DNA of 64,000 nt from JAPWJZ01 sp965279315 (GCA_965279315.1 OZ257145.1:930001-994000), one strand, 5' to 3'; positions 42,029-51,093 are shown, numbered from the stretch's first letter. Notes: a model not told the origin generated them from the letters alone. Numbers and translations are program-made.

Positions 42029-42547
42029 TTACATCTTGGGGGGCGCAGGCACGCGCATCATGCCCTTGGGCGGGGCAAGGCCGTTCGGGATGTTCAGGAA
42101 CTGCTTCAGCTTTTCGGCGGCGGCTTCGTTCTGTTCCCACAGCATCATGTAATCGGCGGGCGTCCAGCAATGCTTGTCTTTTACGTCCTGCTTTGCGCCG
42201 GCGGCGGTCAGCAGCTCGATCACTTCCTTGCGCGACTGCATGCCGCCGGAAACTGCCGCCGAATGCAGCGGCGTCCAGCCCTTGCCGTTATTCTCGGCGT
42301 TCACGTTCGCGCCTGCCTTGATCAGAAGATCGGTGATTTCGGTTTCGCCCCAATAGGCGGCCTGGTGCAGGGGCGTCAAGCCGTGATCGTCGGCGATGTC
42401 GGGATCCGCGCCATCGCGCAAAAGTTTTTTGACGTCCTTGATATTGCCGCTGCGCACGGCGCGATACAATTTCGTTTCACCCGCGCCGTTGCGTTTGTCC
42501 ACGCCGTTGCCGGAAATCGAATTGAAAAATTTATTCAGACCTAACAT
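42029..42547 (-). CDS. Small ankyrin-repeat protein
   Basis: The ATG at 42547 gives MLGLNKFFNSISGNGVDK, an N-terminus resembling that of the larger ankyrin protein at 49.5 kb; a start 18 nt upstream is possible. Residues 24-140 form about three canonical ankyrin repeats (LLRDGADPDIADDHGLTPLH, LLIKAGANVNAENNGKGWTP, LLTAAGAKQDVKDKHCWTP). The end RVPAPPKM is basic and proline-rich. It probably mediates protein interactions. Confidence 0.85.
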   Translation of the reverse strand: MLGLNKFFNSISGNGVDKRNGAGETKLYRAVRSGNIKDVKKLLRDGADPDIADDHGLTPLHQAAYWGETEITDLLIKAGANVNAENNGKGWTPLHSAAVSGGMQSRKEVIELLTAAGAKQDVKDKHCWTPADYMMLWEQNEAAAEKLKQFLNIPNGLAPPKGMMRVPAPPKM

Positions 42548-42701
42548 GAAACCCTGTCTCCCCATTCCAAGAATAGCGCAAGCAGCAGTTCACGGCAAAT
42601 GTCCGCGCAATAAGATAATAGAAATGGGGGGATTAAAGTTTCGTTAATGGCGCAGTGCAGCATCAAAACGAAACAAAGATTGAAGATTCCGGCAATGATC
42701 T

Positions 42702-44528
42702 TTAGTCGATATACAATCCCGTGCGCAGCTGGCGGATGGCGGAGGGGCTTGTGCTGCGCTTGCCGGTTTCCTCGATGCGCGGATAGTGTTTCGTGCCGGA
42801 AAGGTTGCCTTTTGCGAAGTCGCGCACCGCGGCGCTTTTCGATTGCAGCACTTTATCCTGTAAAGATTTCGGCGCATCGGCCAGCTTGTATCCGTCCGCC
42901 GCAAGCTTTCTGGCAAACGTGACGCGGTCATATGCCAGCGCCCAGCCCATGGCCTTGCCGCCCGCTGCCGCGTCGAAAGAAATTTTCCCGCGCAGGAAAC
43001 GCGGGCGCTGCGCTTCGGCATAGATCGCCAGTATCTCGGTGATGTTGCCGCTTTGCGCCACGCGCGCGAAGGCGTCCTTCAGCGTCGCGGATTTTTCTCC
43101 CCCCAGTTCATCGCGCCGCTTTTGCATGGCGCTCAGGCTGATCAGCGGCATGAACATATCGTCATCCGCTGTTTTGCTGGGAAAGCGGCTGCCGCTATTG
43201 TTCCCTGACATGAAGCTGCGCACACCTTCAAGGTAGCCCGTGATGGGGCTTTGAGTTTTCTTGACCTCGCTCCACAGCGCCATTTCCTCGATCACGCCAA
43301 GGTCGCGCCGCTGCCATGCGAGGTCGATGGCGGAAATTTTTTCGCCTTGGGCCGTCTTGTGCGCGAAGCCGGGATCGGCCTCCCACAACATTAAATGGTG
43401 CGCGGCATCGCGCTGGGCGGTCGCCGCCGCTTCCCACAATGCGCGGTTCAGCACGCGCTGCTCGAAATAAACCTCGTCCTGCAAAAACACCATCGCGGCA
43501 GTGTTGCCGGCGCCTGCGGCGCGGATGAACACATCGTCCCAGTTATATTTCACGCCCGTCTGCGCGATGCGGCGATAGGCGTCGGCGATCTGCCGCGTGT
43601 CCATTTCGGCCATTTTCGCGTTCAGCTGCGCGCGCACATTGATCGACGCGTTTTTCTGCAGCGACAGCCCGATGCCGGTCAGCGCGGTGAACAGCGCATC
43701 CTGCAGGGGTTCGGGTTTTTTATCGTCTTCGGGCTCGTCCGCGTCCATGCCGGTTTCGGGCGGCGGATCCTGTTCTTTTTCATCGACCGCAGGCGGGGGC
43801 TGCAGCAGCGGGTGTTCCGGCGCGCGCGATTTCAGGTAGCGTTTGAAGTTTTTGTCCTGCACGAACAGTACCTGCGTTTCAGCATCGCCAAGGTCAAAGG
43901 CGATCTGCCCCTTCGCGGTTTCAAAATCGAAGGGCGCGTGATGTTTCAGCAGCAGGGCGACGGCCTCGCGCTGGTTCAGGTGCGCGGCGAAGTGCAGCGC
44001 CGTCCATCCCTCTGCGTCGGCGCGCGCAAGGTTGACCAGCGGATGCGCGGCGAGGGCTGCCAGCGTCGCGGCCTGCCCGCGTGCCGCCGCCACCATCAGC
44101 GGCGACATTCCGTGCGCATTTGTGAAATCGGGCAGTGTGCCCTGTTTTGTCAGCAACAGGGCGAGGTTCGCGGCATCACCCTCCGCCGCCGATTTCATGA
44201 TCGCGGCGGCGAAGCTGTTATCGAGCAGGCCGTTCAGTAACGACACACCCGACAGCGACCCGTGATTGAAGACCAGCGCGGCATCCTTGCGTGGTGTTTT
44301 GGCAGGCGCGGGCACAGGGCTAGGCATAGGCGCAGGCGGCAGCGCGGTCATCGCCGCTGCAATGCCCGCCGCGCTTGCCATCGACAGCGGCGAGGTTGCC
44401 AGCACGCCCGCCGATGACGTTGGTGCTGCGGATGCGTTGAATGCATCGCGCAAATTCGAAACGCGCGACGGCGGCACGGGCGGCGCGTGGTACGTGTTCA
44501 GGGAAGGCGTAACCTTGGTGACTTTCAT
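42702..44528 (-). CDS. Large protein with central ankyrin repeats
   Basis: This 608-residue protein has a Pro/Ala-rich, disordered start (residues 1-80), about three ankyrin repeats around 108-220 (GDAANLALLLTKQGTLPDFT, GWTALHFAAHLNQREAVAL), an acidic linker (DEKEQDPPPETGMDADEPED) and a long helical remainder with weak repeat character. No enzymatic motif is seen. It lies between smaller ankyrin-type genes on the same strand but is not tightly coupled to them. A scaffold or effector role is inferred from context. Confidence 0.75.
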   Translation of the reverse strand: MKVTKVTPSLNTYHAPPVPPSRVSNLRDAFNASAAPTSSAGVLATSPLSMASAAGIAAAMTALPPAPMPSPVPAPAKTPRKDAALVFNHGSLSGVSLLNGLLDNSFAAAIMKSAAEGDAANLALLLTKQGTLPDFTNAHGMSPLMVAAARGQAATLAALAAHPLVNLARADAEGWTALHFAAHLNQREAVALLLKHHAPFDFETAKGQIAFDLGDAETQVLFVQDKNFKRYLKSRAPEHPLLQPPPAVDEKEQDPPPETGMDADEPEDDKKPEPLQDALFTALTGIGLSLQKNASINVRAQLNAKMAEMDTRQIADAYRRIAQTGVKYNWDDVFIRAAGAGNTAAMVFLQDEVYFEQRVLNRALWEAAATAQRDAAHHLMLWEADPGFAHKTAQGEKISAIDLAWQRRDLGVIEEMALWSEVKKTQSPITGYLEGVRSFMSGNNSGSRFPSKTADDDMFMPLISLSAMQKRRDELGGEKSATLKDAFARVAQSGNITEILAIYAEAQRPRFLRGKISFDAAAGGKAMGWALAYDRVTFARKLAADGYKLADAPKSLQDKVLQSKSAAVRDFAKGNLSGTKHYPRIEETGKRSTSPSAIRQLRTGLYID

Positions 44529-44598
44529 GGTCAGGCAAGATAGCCAATAATACGGAAAACGTCAATTTTATCAGCCAAGATACTGGTATTGCTGAATT

Positions 44599-44931
44599 CT
44601 ATAGCGTGGTTTGGCGCTTGGGCGGCGTCTTTTTCTTGAACCGCGCGGTTTGCGGCGCGGCCACGTCGCGCTCGGTCGCCATCTTGGTGATGACGGGGTT
44701 TTTCTTCTGTTTCGGGGGCGGGCTTTGTCCGGCGGCGGGCGCGGCGGCAGCAGGTGCCGGTATCGGCGTGAACGGCATGGGCGTCGGTGTGGAGGGCGCG
44801 GCGGGGATGTTTATGTCCGCGCCCAGCTCCAGCAGTTTTTTGACGACGTCTAGGTTGCCATTTTTGACGGCGTCCATCAGGTCGACATCGCCGCCGGCTG
44901 CTGCCGTATTGAATGCGCCCGACATGCTCAT
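44599..44931 (-). CDS. Single-ankyrin protein with proline-rich tail
   Basis: The first 42 residues of this 110-residue protein form about one ankyrin repeat (LMDAVKNGNLDVVKKLLELG then ADINI). The rest is a low-complexity chain (PTPMPFTPIPAPAAAAPAAG) with a very basic tail (TARFKKKTPPKRQTTL). It is last in a four-gene operon in which every junction is a 4-nt ATGA overlap. It may be a truncated ankyrin gene or a natural short adaptor. Its tail shares the A-R-F-basic pattern with the other three operon products. Confidence 0.65.
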   Translation of the reverse strand: MSMSGAFNTAAAGGDVDLMDAVKNGNLDVVKKLLELGADINIPAAPSTPTPMPFTPIPAPAAAAPAAGQSPPPKQKKNPVITKMATERDVAAPQTARFKKKTPPKRQTTL

Positions 44932-45320
44932 GGCGTCATCCCGCCCGCTTTGCGCGTGAAGCGCGCAGGCTGTGGCGCGCTCTGACCCCCCTGGACAGGA
45001 TTGCGCGCCGCCTGCGCGGCATCGACACCCGCACGCTGCGCCAGCAGGGCGTCATGGGCGGGCGCAAGCTGGTCCATCCATGCGGTCATCTGGATGCTTT
45101 GCAGGAAACGGCCCAAGTGCAGCGGCACGCGCTTGTCCTGCGCCAGTTTCTTGATGTCGCGCAGATGCAGCGTGGCGGTCAGCACGGGGTTGGGCGATTC
45201 CGTCTTGCGGTCGAACATGATCTGCACGATGCGGTCGATGACGTTTTGATCGGTCAGTTTTCCGGCATCGATCAGGTCGGCGATGCGGGTGGCGTTTTTT
45301 GCGGCGCGTTCGGTCGTCAT
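44928..45320 (-). CDS. Hypothetical helical protein, operon gene 3
   Basis: This 130-residue, fully helical protein (RIADLIDAGKLTDQNVIDRI, HLGRFLQSIQMTAWMDQL) has a proline/basic tail PQPARFTRKAGGMTP. It overlaps both neighbours by 4 nt. No domain is recognised. The tail matches the A-x-F-basic pattern of the neighbouring products although their bodies are not visibly related. Confidence 0.65.
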   Translation of the reverse strand: MTTERAAKNATRIADLIDAGKLTDQNVIDRIVQIMFDRKTESPNPVLTATLHLRDIKKLAQDKRVPLHLGRFLQSIQMTAWMDQLAPAHDALLAQRAGVDAAQAARNPVQGGQSAPQPARFTRKAGGMTP

Positions 45321-45883
45321 GCGGTCACCGTGTTGCGTTTGCGTGTGAAACTGGCGCGGGGCGGGGCTTTGGATTGGGTTCGCGTGCCGCCCTTCAATAC
45401 GTCTGCCACTTCGTGACCGCGTGACACGGCCTGCTGCGCGCGCCCTGCGTCTGTGTGCGACGTCATCAGCTGGATAAAACCGGCATCCTCCGCCAGCGCG
45501 GCGATGATATCGCGCATGCTGGTTTTTGCCGCGCTCTCGATGTAACGGGCGATCATGCGGGGCGGCAGATATTCCTGCGCTGCGTCGCGCTGTTCTTGCG
45601 TGAAGGGCGCGGTTTCAAGAAAATGCTTGGCAACGGCATTGGCGGATTTGAGCATAGCCTCGCCGGTCTGCTTGGGAAAGTCATGAAATAAATTCGGCAT
45701 GTTCACCCTGCTGTCGCCAAGTGCGGCAGCAGCGGCAAAAACACCCGCCATGCCGCCGGCGTAGGGAAGGGCGGCGTTAGCAGCAGCGGTCACCATGGCG
45801 GCGGTGCCTGCCAACAGGGAAGTGTTCAGCCCCTTCATGAATTTCTTCTTATCTTCGGCTTTCGTCGGGGATTTTCTGGTCAT
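45317..45883 (-). CDS. Hypothetical protein with membrane-like N-terminus, operon gene 2
   Basis: The start at 45883 (MTRKSPTKAEDKKKFMKG) overlaps the previous stop by 4 nt; an extension upstream is not supported. The 188-residue product has a basic head, a hydrophobic Ala/Gly-rich segment (LLAGTAAMVTAAANAALPYA, about 22-55) and a helical domain. It ends PRASFTRKRNTVTA, the same short tail type as its neighbours. Function unknown. Confidence 0.65.
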   Translation of the reverse strand: MTRKSPTKAEDKKKFMKGLNTSLLAGTAAMVTAAANAALPYAGGMAGVFAAAAALGDSRVNMPNLFHDFPKQTGEAMLKSANAVAKHFLETAPFTQEQRDAAQEYLPPRMIARYIESAAKTSMRDIIAALAEDAGFIQLMTSHTDAGRAQQAVSRGHEVADVLKGGTRTQSKAPPRASFTRKRNTVTA

Positions 45884-46527
45884 GTGCGCCAGCCGGTTCT
45901 TCTGAATCGCGCGGTCGCGGGCGCGGTGACATGTCCCTGCAGACCCTTTTGCATGGTGTTCACGATCTGCGTCACGGGCGCATTGTTGATCAGCCGCTTT
46001 TCCCATTCGGGCGTCATCTCGCGCTTCAGGTATCCGTTGACGAAATCGCGCAGGTTGCCAAGGCCGCTGTCGACGCGGAAGCCGCCTTGCGCCATATGGT
46101 CCATCACGATGGCGCGCATGCCTTCGCGCATGGTGTCGGGCAGCGGGGTTTCATCCACCATCAGTTCCGCGATGGCGGGAAACATTTTATTGTTGAAGGG
46201 CTTTCTATTCACTTGCGCAAAGCGCTCCTTGAGGATGCCGGGCATCTGATCCGAACCGATGAAGCCGGGCGGCACGCCGGTGATCTGGTGTCCCTGTTCG
46301 CTGTCCTGACCCAGATAGCGCGTCACGATGGTGACTTCGCGTGGCGCGTTGCCGCGCGCGGGCGTGTTGAAGACTTCCAGCAGCTGCGCCGCCTTCTGGT
46401 TGCCGGGGTTGAAATCGCCGGTGTCGTCGATCAGTGTCACGCGCGCATTGGACAGGTCGCCCATTTTGTCGAGCGCCTCGGACAGCACGCTCACGATAGG
46501 TTCTGAATGTGCCTTGAAAGCCGTCAT
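45880..46527 (-). CDS. Hypothetical protein, operon gene 1
   Basis: The ATG at 46527 starts a 215-residue product with an alpha/beta first half (ARVTLIDDTGDFNPGNQKAA, REVTIVTRYLGQD) and a helical second half (LKREMTPEWEKRLINN). The tail TAPATARFRRTGWRT is basic with an R-F-R core. It is the first gene of four with ATGA overlaps, so the four products are probably made in fixed ratio and may act together. No family is recognised. About 115 nt of leader precede it. Confidence 0.65.
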   Translation of the reverse strand: MTAFKAHSEPIVSVLSEALDKMGDLSNARVTLIDDTGDFNPGNQKAAQLLEVFNTPARGNAPREVTIVTRYLGQDSEQGHQITGVPPGFIGSDQMPGILKERFAQVNRKPFNNKMFPAIAELMVDETPLPDTMREGMRAIVMDHMAQGGFRVDSGLGNLRDFVNGYLKREMTPEWEKRLINNAPVTQIVNTMQKGLQGHVTAPATARFRRTGWRT

Positions 46528-46642
46528 GATACCCCCGTCTATTCCGGCAAGCCCCCCTGCCGGTCGATAAGGTATTATATATAATATGTAAAATTCTGTC
46601 CAGACAGGCCTGCTGCCGATATAAACCATTGGTAACAAATGG

Positions 46643-47611
46643 TTATTTCTTGGCGCTGACCTTGAAAACATCCGATTTGAACATGTCTTCGTTTTTCTTC
46701 ATGAAACCGTCCAGCGATTCGGCTGAAACCATGTCCGCGAAATACGGCTGCAATTCCGTCGAATAGGACGGCACGCCGTCGAAATGATCCTCGCCGACCT
46801 TGGCAAGGCCGACCGCCGCGATCACCATGCCGGTTGCGAAAAAACCGCACCAGATGCGGCGGCGTTTCGCCGTCATGTCGGTCGCAAGGGTCAGCGCGCC
46901 ATACAGCAGCACTACGACCAGCGCAGCATTCAGCGCGAACGAGGCCATCGATGCGGGCATGCTGTCATTCGTTAGGAAGGACAGGTAATCCTGAAAAATC
47001 GCGGCGGCGCAGGTAGCGGTGACGAAGAAGCTTGCCAGCGCAACATGGCTGCGGAAACGCGACTTGTGGCGCACCAGCCTGCCGCCGACGCCCCACAGCG
47101 CCGACCAGATCAGGATGGCAATCGCCACGCTGATGCCGGTGCCGGCCAACGTTTCCCTGATATCGGGCGTCCAGCTGTCGAGGTATTTCCAGCCGACCGA
47201 TGCACCCGCCGCCGATAACAGCGACAGCCAGACGACAACGGGGCGGGCAAGGAAAACCAGTACTGGGTTCGCGCGCGCAAGGCGGCGCGTGGCGGCAACC
47301 GGGTGCGCGGGGTCGAAAATGCGGATATCGGTCAGGCCGACGCGCACGGTGTCGCCCGATTTCAGGTGGGCGCTGGCGCCCTTGTGATGCTTGTCGTTCA
47401 GCGTCAGCCCGTTTTCGGAAGCCAGGTCATGGATCACGAAATCCGTGCCGTCGAATTCGATGCGCACATGCTGCGCGCTAATATGCGGGTCGCCGATGAT
47501 GATGTCGTTGTGATACCCGCGCCCCAGCGTGGCGGGGAACGCCTCGATCGACCGGTGGGTGATCGCGCCGTCGCCGGAATGGCTGGTGATTTCCAATACA
47601 AGGCGTTTCAT
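46643..47611 (-). CDS. FHA-domain membrane protein
   Basis: Residues about 20-95 of this 322-residue protein are an FHA domain (ATLGRGYHNDIIIGD, ISAQHVRIEF, SENGLTLND), which binds phosphothreonine. Five or so transmembrane helices follow (about 117-290), then a charged C-terminus (FMKKNEDMFKSDVFKVSAKK). The ATG overlaps the stop of the protease gene by 4 nt. FHA domains in membrane proteins often tie assemblies such as secretion systems to Ser/Thr kinase signalling; no kinase is visible here. Confidence 0.82.
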   Translation of the reverse strand: MKRLVLEITSHSGDGAITHRSIEAFPATLGRGYHNDIIIGDPHISAQHVRIEFDGTDFVIHDLASENGLTLNDKHHKGASAHLKSGDTVRVGLTDIRIFDPAHPVAATRRLARANPVLVFLARPVVVWLSLLSAAGASVGWKYLDSWTPDIRETLAGTGISVAIAILIWSALWGVGGRLVRHKSRFRSHVALASFFVTATCAAAIFQDYLSFLTNDSMPASMASFALNAALVVVLLYGALTLATDMTAKRRRIWCGFFATGMVIAAVGLAKVGEDHFDGVPSYSTELQPYFADMVSAESLDGFMKKNEDMFKSDVFKVSAKK

Positions 47612-49179
47612 TTCGCACCTTCTTTCGCCGGGGCTTTCTCAGCATCTTTTCCATCAGGCGCGTCAAGGGCGGGCGCACCTTGCGATACCGGCGCGTCTTT
47701 CGGCGCGGCCAGCGTCGAAGCCGCCTTGCCGCCGCCGCTGTCGGCTTGTTTCAGGGTGATGCCTTCCATGAACTTTTTCGACAGCTTCAGCGCATTTTCT
47801 TTCGAGACGCCTTCCGCCACCTGCGTGATCATGAAACCTTCGCGGTCGCCGCCGACCAATGCCATGTAAAGCTGCATGTCATACAGTTTCGGGTATTTGC
47901 GGTACTGGCGGATGCAGAACGAGCTTTTGAAACGGCGCCCGGCCAAATCGACGAAGGCATTGCTGCAATCGTAATTGGTGACGTTTTCCTCCGCCGCGTC
48001 GCCGGTGCCGAGCGGCATGTTGTACTGGCTTTCGTAATAGCTGTAGAAACGCGGCAGCGCGAGGCGGTCATGCGCGGTCAGGTGGTCATAGCGGTACATG
48101 AACAGGCCGGTGTCGAAATCATTGTCGAGGAACAGGCGGTCGTTGCTCATGCAGGTCGACCTTGAAAAACGTTCATAGGCCTGCTTGTCGTTTTCGTCCT
48201 TCATCGTGTCGCCCCAGCATTTGAAGGCGGTGTTGATGCGGCCCGGCACCATGAACGGGCCGAAGGGGACGGTTTCCCATTTGTCGGCCAGCAGCCTGCT
48301 GACGACTTTTTCCTGCGCCTGCAGCAGCTGGTCCTCGATATACTGCGATGCGTTCGCGATGAAATCATAGCCGGGCTTCTGTGCGGTCAAGTCGCTGAGC
48401 AGCTGCTTCAGCGGCTCGACAGGGACGAGGAAGCTGATCGCGTTGCCGGCCGTCGACACGTTCACGCCGACAACTTTGCCGTCATGGCTCAGCACGGGGC
48501 CGCCTGACATGCCGGGGTTCAGGGATCCGGAGAAGTGGATCTTGTCGATAAAGCTTTCGCGGCTGACCCCGTTATGTGTGCCTTCGATGATCGTGAAGCT
48601 GATGTCATGCGGGTTGCCGAGCGAAAACAGCCTCGTTCCCTTGGGCAGGTCCGATTTGCCAAGCTCGACAAAGGCGGGCCCGGGCGGGTCCATCTGCACG
48701 ATCGCAAGGTCATGGCCGACATCGGCGACGAGCACTTTCAGGCTGCCGCGGCGGCCCTTGTCGTCGAGATATTCAAGGCGGTTGCTTTCATGGCGCTGCA
48801 CGGCCTCGGCGACGACGTGGTAATTGGTCGCCATCATGCCGGATGCCGAAAACTGGAATCCGGAACCGATGCTGTTTTTTTTGTCGGATGCCAGGTCGAT
48901 CACCTGCACCTGATACAGCGCCTCGCCGTATTTCTGCCAGATGCGCTGCGCCTCGTCGGTGATCTCGGCGGCGGGCTTCGCGGGCGGCGTGGCGGCCGCG
49001 CCTTCTTCCGGCGGCGGGGTCAGGGGGTTTTCCGCCGCAGCCGGCGCAACGCCTTCGGGCTGCGCTATTGCGGATTCTGGCTGCGCCAGTGCGGATTCCG
49101 GCTGCGCCAGTGCGGGAATGGCGGCTGCCGTGAACAGGCAGAGGGCAAGAACAAGGAAGGGCGCAACGGGGCGGATCAT
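47608..49179 (-). CDS. HtrA-like trypsin-fold serine protease, exported
   Basis: This 523-residue protein has a signal peptide (residues 1-25) followed by three copies of a short AQPES repeat and a Pro/Ala linker. A chymotrypsin-type domain comes next, with catalytic H121 (TNYHVVAEAV), D157 (VGHDLAIVQ) and S225 (NPGMSGGPVL). No PDZ domain is evident. The C-terminal 250 residues are unassigned and contain paired cysteines (STCMSNDR, NYDCSNAF, SSFCIRQY). It acts in the periplasm or at the surface and is coupled to the FHA membrane gene, suggesting a joint signalling or quality-control role. Confidence 0.85.
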   Translation of the reverse strand: MIRPVAPFLVLALCLFTAAAIPALAQPESALAQPESAIAQPEGVAPAAAENPLTPPPEEGAAATPPAKPAAEITDEAQRIWQKYGEALYQVQVIDLASDKKNSIGSGFQFSASGMMATNYHVVAEAVQRHESNRLEYLDDKGRRGSLKVLVADVGHDLAIVQMDPPGPAFVELGKSDLPKGTRLFSLGNPHDISFTIIEGTHNGVSRESFIDKIHFSGSLNPGMSGGPVLSHDGKVVGVNVSTAGNAISFLVPVEPLKQLLSDLTAQKPGYDFIANASQYIEDQLLQAQEKVVSRLLADKWETVPFGPFMVPGRINTAFKCWGDTMKDENDKQAYERFSRSTCMSNDRLFLDNDFDTGLFMYRYDHLTAHDRLALPRFYSYYESQYNMPLGTGDAAEENVTNYDCSNAFVDLAGRRFKSSFCIRQYRKYPKLYDMQLYMALVGGDREGFMITQVAEGVSKENALKLSKKFMEGITLKQADSGGGKAASTLAAPKDAPVSQGAPALDAPDGKDAEKAPAKEGAK

Positions 49180-49495
49180 GCAGTCCTCGGAAAGTAGGTA
49201 AAGGCAGGGAAAACGCGCCGGATGCCGCGCATGTTTTTATTCTCCACAACAAACGCTCCGCTTGGCAAGGCGTATCAATATATCTTGTTCGTTTTATGAA
49301 AAGGCAAGCGAGTTTGTAATAAAATTTCCCCAAACGCGGTTTTATATTCCCAAGCTTGCGAAGCCGCATGGACTCATGATGTTAACCATGCTAACTTTTC
49401 AATCTGTTAAAAGCAGCATCACCATAAAACGCGATTAAAATGTCGATTTCGCCGGTATTACGGCCGTCATTTAATGGCTTTTCGGGGACGAAGAA
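49180..49495. other. Divergent intergenic region, protease / ankyrin gene
   Basis: About 315 nt between two start codons, AT-rich around 49260-49450. GAGGAC lies just 5' of the protease ATG on the minus strand. No clear -35/-10 pair, repeat or small gene is found. Confidence 0.5.
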
Positions 49496-50932
49496 TTGAA
49501 AAACTTTTTCAACGCCGTTTCAAGAATGTTCCGGGGCGACCCGAACAAGGTACAGGACACCGGTTACACGCGCCTGCAAAAGGCCGTGGCCGAAAACGAC
49601 CTGTCATCGGTGGTGGCGCTGATTAAAATGGGCGCCGATGTGAACATGCGCGGCAACCTGATGTATCCCCCGCTGCACCTTGCCCTCGACAAAGACCGCC
49701 ATTCCATCGCCGTTGCGCTGATCCAGGCGGGCGCCGACGTGAACCTGCCCGATGCGACCGGCAAGACGCCGCTGCACCGCGCGGTGATGCAATCACAGGA
49801 AACCTTCGTCCGCACGCTCGTGAAACTGGGCGCGGATACGAATGCGAAAGACGACCAGGGCCGCACGCCGCTGCATGTCATCACGACCTCGAACCCCGAC
49901 ATCGTGGACCTGCTGGTTGAAAACAACGCGCGCCTGAATGAAAAAGACATCAACGGCAACACGCCGCTGCACACCTTCCTCGACAAGCCAGTGCTGGTCG
50001 AAAAGCTGCTGAAAAACGGCGCCGACCCGAACGTGAAGAATGATTACGGCGTTTCCCCCTACATGATGATGCTGGAGGAAGAACGCCTGTCGCAGTACCC
50101 GAAAGTGCTGCAGCAAATGCTGGCTTTCAAGGCCGATATCGGCGCTGCGAACCAGCTTGGCGAAACCGTGCTGCATATGGCGGCGCGCCTTGAAATGGCG
50201 GACACGTTCAATTCCGTCCTCGGCGGCTGCGAACTGAAGATCAAGGACGCGAACGGCAACAACGTGCTGCACGCGCTCGCCCGCACGCAGAACGTGTCGA
50301 TGATCCTAAAGGCGATTGATAAGGCGCCCGAGCTGCTGAACGACGAAAACATCCATGGCCGCACGCCGCTGGCCGAACTCGTCCGCCGCGCCGACCGCCA
50401 GCCGTACCGCATCGACGACAAATTCATCGCCGCCGCGCGCGTCATGATCAATGCGGGCGCAGACCCGTCGGTCACCGACGAATTCGGCCGCACGCTGCTG
50501 CATTACGCCGTTGCGCAGGACAAACAGGGTTTTGTCGAATACCTTGCCGGCAAGAAAATCAATTACGACGTGATTGATAAAGACGGCCGCGCCGCGCTGC
50601 ATATCGCAATCGAGCGCAAGAATTTGACGGTTCTCGACCGCCTGCTCGACCTCGGCGCGGATCCGGATCTGGTCGACAGCCGTGGCTGGACGGTGCTTGA
50701 CCGTTTGGCCGAAAAAGACGACCGCAACAGCCCTGTGGTGCAACGCCTGATCGTGGCGGGCGCACAGTATAAAAAACAGCTGCCGCTGAACCCCGAACTG
50801 ATGCGCAAGCGGAACAACAGCCTCGACAAGCCCGGCCTTGATAAGCCGCGCGTGCAGCCGGGCGGGTTGAATGACAACCGCGATGCGCCCAAATTCCCCA
50901 ATTTCAAGCCGAAGCCGCCCGCGAATAACTAA
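49496..50932 (+). CDS. Ankyrin-repeat protein, about eleven repeats
   Basis: This 478-residue protein begins at TTG (GGGGACGAAGAA lies upstream) with MKNFFNAVSRMFRG, like the small ankyrin protein at 42.0 kb. From about residue 25 to 430 it is a nearly continuous array of ankyrin repeats (LIKMGADVNMRGNLMYPPLH, LVKLGADTNAKDDQGRTPLH, LLDLGADPDLVDSRGWTVL). The tail is basic and proline-rich with two phenylalanines (KFPNFKPKPPANN). No enzyme domain is present. It is the most regular ankyrin protein in the window and a strong effector candidate by context. Confidence 0.9.
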   Translation: MKNFFNAVSRMFRGDPNKVQDTGYTRLQKAVAENDLSSVVALIKMGADVNMRGNLMYPPLHLALDKDRHSIAVALIQAGADVNLPDATGKTPLHRAVMQSQETFVRTLVKLGADTNAKDDQGRTPLHVITTSNPDIVDLLVENNARLNEKDINGNTPLHTFLDKPVLVEKLLKNGADPNVKNDYGVSPYMMMLEEERLSQYPKVLQQMLAFKADIGAANQLGETVLHMAARLEMADTFNSVLGGCELKIKDANGNNVLHALARTQNVSMILKAIDKAPELLNDENIHGRTPLAELVRRADRQPYRIDDKFIAAARVMINAGADPSVTDEFGRTLLHYAVAQDKQGFVEYLAGKKINYDVIDKDGRAALHIAIERKNLTVLDRLLDLGADPDLVDSRGWTVLDRLAEKDDRNSPVVQRLIVAGAQYKKQLPLNPELMRKRNNSLDKPGLDKPRVQPGGLNDNRDAPKFPNFKPKPPANN

Positions 50933-50944
50933 TCCAACCTTTCC

Positions 50945-51024
50945 GTCATCCCCGCGAAAGCGGGGATCTCAGGGATATGCGGGGCGCATGAAGCCCACGG
51001 GATCCCCGCTTTCGCGGGGATGAC
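50945..51024. repeat. Perfect 24-bp inverted repeat with self-pairing arms
   Basis: Arms 50945-50968 and 51001-51024 are exact reverse complements 32 nt apart, and each arm folds on itself (ATCCCCGC-GAAA-GCGGGGAT type). The architecture is like that of the element at 33.0 kb although the sequence differs. Confidence 0.95.
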
Positions 51025-51056
51025 AAGAATGATGTTAAGTTTATTGCCATAAACGA

Positions 51057-51084
51057 TTGACTCGTCCCCCTGAGCCGCTAAACT
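51057..51084 (+). promoter_or_regulatory. Sigma70-type promoter
   Basis: TTGACT (51057-51062), a 16-nt spacer and TAAACT (51079-51084). Transcription would begin near 51091, just before a short tandem repeat. Confidence 0.6.
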
Positions 51085-51093
51085 GCGCCCGTT

